This document shows, piece by piece, positions 35,399-38,434 of a stretch of 38,434 bases of DNA. Origin of the DNA: Rostrohypoxylon terebratum (Eukaryota > Ascomycota > Sordariomycetes > Xylariales > Hypoxylaceae); NCBI GenBank assembly GCA_022497145.1, contig MU386030.1, positions 1-38,434 on the forward strand, written 5' to 3'. The notes beneath the pieces were generated by a model. That model did not search any database. It was given only the letters and a program-made list of their open reading frames with translations, and had not been told where the DNA came from. The translations under genes were made by a program, and so were the position numbers. Within the stretch, counting starts at the first letter, position 1. Each line of letters begins with the position of its first letter.

Positions 35399-36034
35399 AT
35401 GTTGAGCTTCATCTCTACCCTCGTCACTCTTCTACCTCTGGCAATTGCTGCGCCAGTAGGCCTTCAGACCCGCGATAGCAATCCTGGGTGTCAAGCTTCT
35501 TCTTTTGGCAACTTTGCGTGGCAGGTTGAGAACTTCGATTACCACGCGAGCTACATTTTCACGACACCCGCGCATCAAAATTCGTGGGGATATGTCAACT
35601 TCAACCTGACCAACCCGGCTCTCGAGTACAAAGCCGTTTGCAGCGCCACTAGCAACCAACTGAGCGATTTCTTCTATGGTACTATGGCCTACAACTGCAC
35701 TGTCCCGGATGGCTCCACTACAAAGACCACATTCGACTTCAGCCGGCCGAGCGGAGTCTTGAATGTCAACCAAACCTGGACATGCAGCGACGAGGACCCG
35801 CAGTACCCGTAAGTTACACTCCCCGCAATCAACTAAAATAAGCATATATATTCTAACCATTTTGATAGGACCAGAATTAATGCCTACGGCACTGCCAACT
35901 TGACTCTCGCTTGCACTGACGAGACTCGCATCAACCCCAACTGGACACTCGGTCAAATCTACTCAGACCGGGAGGTCAAGTGCACACCGGTGACTATTCC
36001 GTTGAAGCCCTACAAGATGACTGCTGTTGCTTAA
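35399..36034 (+). CDS. Secreted six-cysteine protein, AA1-like
   Basis: Exons 35399-35808 and 35869-36034 are separated by a 60-nt intron (GTAAGT donor, CTAAC branch, TAG acceptor) that interrupts Pro137. The product is 191 residues with a signal peptide cleaved near residue 18 (LLPLAIAA). Cysteines are at 31, 81, 100, 129, 152 and 175, so three disulfides are possible. Five N-glycosylation sequons are seen (N69, N99, N124, N147, N161). The central WQVENFDYHASYIFTTP and NSWGYVNFNLTNPAL, then QTWTCSDEDPQYP, give a beta-rich pattern. I match it, from memory and with moderate certainty, to fungal proteins labelled AA1-like (the Alternaria Alt a 1 / PevD1 fold), which are secreted, may be recognised by plants, and are often induced during host contact. 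The only plus-strand gene in the window. A role as effector or cell-wall protein is inference. Confidence 0.82.
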
Positions 36035-38434
36035 ATCATCTTGAAGTTTTGATTCTGTTTTGGTTATAATGGTGTTGTAATGAAGGGTACTGGGCTAAGA
36101 ATATGGGGTACGATCATGACCTTATGATATCATGCTATCATAGACATATTATACATATAATGGCAACATGCCGTGGAGACGAAGATAAAAGCACAATAAT
36201 GGTAATAAGAATATAATCATATATTTTTCCCATGGTCAAGCGTCTTCCCCATGCATTTGAGACGTGAAAATTAATTGATGTCGTACCCGTAAGCTGCTCT
36301 AGCTGGGAGCTCTAAAGAGACGGTATAAAGGACTAGCCGTTGACGTCTACAAGGGTCTAAATACAAGGTACGTACCTACCAACCTACATAGGTACCTAGC
36401 TGTGATATGTACGAGTTTATGTATGCTACTGTGACATCCCCACCCAAAAGACTTAGGTACCTACCTAGGACCTAGGTAGGTAAGTAATAACATATCGACC
36501 TGTCTCAAAGTTTGACTCTAGGAATCGTGAAAGTCTCAACTCCACTATAGATAGAAGGTACGTGGGCTTTATATAGGTAGAATAATTTTACATAAAATGA
36601 TGTACTTCGCAGTTTAAATTTATTAGCAGAGGCATTAACCTAGCATTGACATCTAACAGCACCATAGATTCTTTGAAAAAAATTAAGTGACGTGAGATGA
36701 TTCAATACATCTGACGTAGTCCCTTGAGTGGTTTATACCCTTGACCCGCGCTAATCCCCCGCCACCTACAAGACCTAATTTGTGCATATACAGCGAATAT
36801 ACAACAGGGTATCGTACGGGGAGGGTTGCGCTGTAAGAAAGCCACCTACGCAGTATACGACGAAGGAGCTGATGGGGCTGAGGTTTGCGCCATCTAACAC
36901 CTACCTAGCGATGTCGCCAGCGGTCATTTAATGGAAACCGCTCAAATCCTGCCAGTCAACTTACCTACCCACACCTAGGTATGTATCATACTTAATGCAA
37001 CGTACCTAGAATTCCTTCGATCCAACCTTGTTCTTTTCTGAGTTCTCAGGACCAGGTCAATCCATAAATTCTACCGTCACATATTGCATGGACATGTTAT
37101 CCGCGCATCTCACTTAGCAGCAATGTCACCGCCCGCGTGTTGTGCTGACTGTGCCTTTCAGCCCCTTCCTCCCGGGCGTTAGCCCTCGTCGTAACGGACA
37201 TGTTCAGTGAATCCGATCCGACATTCCAGCTCTCTGAATTGTCTTAGATTGAATCGCTTCGTTAGGAACGACGATCAGTAAGACTTTGCTCATGTTAATT
37301 CCCAATTTCCTGATCTAGAGAATGACAAGCTAGCAAGATGGAAAACAGCACACCTCGGAAGATAGAAGCCGGAGTGAAACTACGACCCATTATTTGCCGT
37401 ATATCATCGAGGACTCGGATTACTAATACACGCTCAGATGAATGACAATATGACTTTGTCTCACATCAATCATTTCTAAGTTGCATGCATATTGTACAAC
37501 GCTCCATTCTGACACAATGAGCCCTACATTGATTCGGTTGACTCGAGCTTCGGGATATACCTATTGTTTCTTTTCGTTATTCGTATCTAACGAATTCTTT
37601 TCCATACGCGTTCAGGTGTCTAGTACACTGTTAGCGCTTGGAATTCATCACAAGACTCTACGATGTCTTGAGATCGGTAGTCAATGAGTCAGCCTAGGCC
37701 CCAGGTAGACAGGTACCTATCATTGTGGACGCACTGTTTATGACAGAGAAATTTTAATAAAAGGGGTCTGGAACAACTCAAGCTAATCGAGCGAAAGGGC
37801 AGTCAGGGGAGAGATTCGATCGGATGGAAAAGTGATATTGGGACGAATTATTTTAGAGCTATTGACCATAGATTCTTGATTATCGTAGGTAAGTACTCTG
37901 TATTTCACGGGAATCTGTCGGTTACGCAACAAGGACTTGATATGGCAAGAGAAAAGTGTAGGTAAACTACCCAAGTTCAATTTATAGTTATTCGGTCTGA
38001 GGGGGTCTATTTTGTTTGTGGAATGGTTTTTTACTGCCTGCGTCAATGATGCATGCCCTGTTGTGGGCTTGTGGACTTCTTTAAACCAGATACTAAATCA
38101 ATCATCTACTGACCGGTACCCTGTCTCTTTTCAAGCCTATCGGCTACGTCAAGGAACGAGGCTCTCCCAGATCGTGGACTTGGTTGGCGAAGCTCGCCCG
38201 TACTCTCAACAACATCACTTATAAGACAATAAAAAGAACCATACGATTTTAGCTGAAGTTGAGCTAGAGGAGAAAAGTTCCTGTAATTCACCAAAACCCA
38301 TCTCAATGGCATATCTAGAATTGTCTGGGCATTCATTCCATAAGGCAAACCACCGTTATGAGACCACCCCCCCTCCGTACCAGTGGAATTAAGGAGAGCT
38401 AATAATACAATACTATAATTTCAAAACCTCGCCA
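36035..38434. other. Gene-free region to the window end, 2.4 kb
   Basis: It holds the 3' end of the AA1-like gene and no recognisable gene beyond. ACCTAGGT palindromes at 36470-36477 and 36973-36980 sit in CTAGGTA-rich stretches. The longest frames (38012-38224 plus, 37783-38348 minus) have no domain content. Confidence 0.45.

Noticed and set aside
35432..35956. 174-codon minus-strand frame
   Set aside because: Mirror of the AA1-like exons, which have signal peptide, intron and conserved cysteines.

Overview
The window looks like a stretch of a filamentous ascomycete nuclear chromosome (Pezizomycotina, probably Sordariomycetes). The genes carry short 50-65 nt spliceosomal introns with GTAAGT-like donors and CTAAC-like branch sites. 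They include a Zn2Cys6 regulator, a C2H2 regulator with a fungal-specific domain, a fungal Vam7-type SNARE and small secreted cysteine-rich proteins. Coding density is low, with long intergenic stretches. No tRNA, rRNA or CRISPR array was recognised. All gene models are read by eye from splice signals and protein continuity.

Layout. Positions 59-8484 hold four minus-strand genes: a seven-TM fungal membrane protein (59-1898), a Zn2Cys6 transcription factor (2349-4742), a secreted FAD-linked oxidase (5203-6925) and a secreted 91-residue eight-cysteine protein (8148-8484). A 4.4 kb gene-free stretch follows. Positions 12914-16696 hold a 1170-residue C2H2/fungal-specific-domain transcription factor, with a CT-rich leader and a tandem CCAAT box behind it. 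Positions 16.7-28.3 kb have no supportable gene but contain two different MITE-like elements lying side by side (22956-23319 and 23322-23649) that share one TA dinucleotide. Positions 28329-29314 encode a protein with a CHORD-like Cys/His array. Positions 31437-32528 encode the Vam7 homologue. Positions 33207-33443 may encode a small membrane protein. Positions 35399-36034 encode, on the plus strand, a secreted six-cysteine protein resembling AA1-like proteins. The rest, to 38434, holds no recognisable gene.

How the genes may work together. The regulator and the secreted flavin oxidase are neighbours on the same strand, with the membrane protein on the other side of the regulator; this resembles a small regulated oxidative or secondary-metabolism locus, but no backbone synthase is present, so a cluster is only inferred. 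The two secreted small proteins sit at the edges of gene-poor stretches, as fungal effectors often do. The C2H2 regulator and Vam7 (vacuolar fusion) look like conserved housekeeping genes.

The most unusual items are the adjacent MITEs sharing a TA, a 24-nt microexon that encodes part of the zinc cluster, a frame break or 40-nt intron in that same regulator, an unexplained ~480 bp gap inside the membrane-protein gene, and a strong intergenic excess of the palindrome ACCTAGGT.
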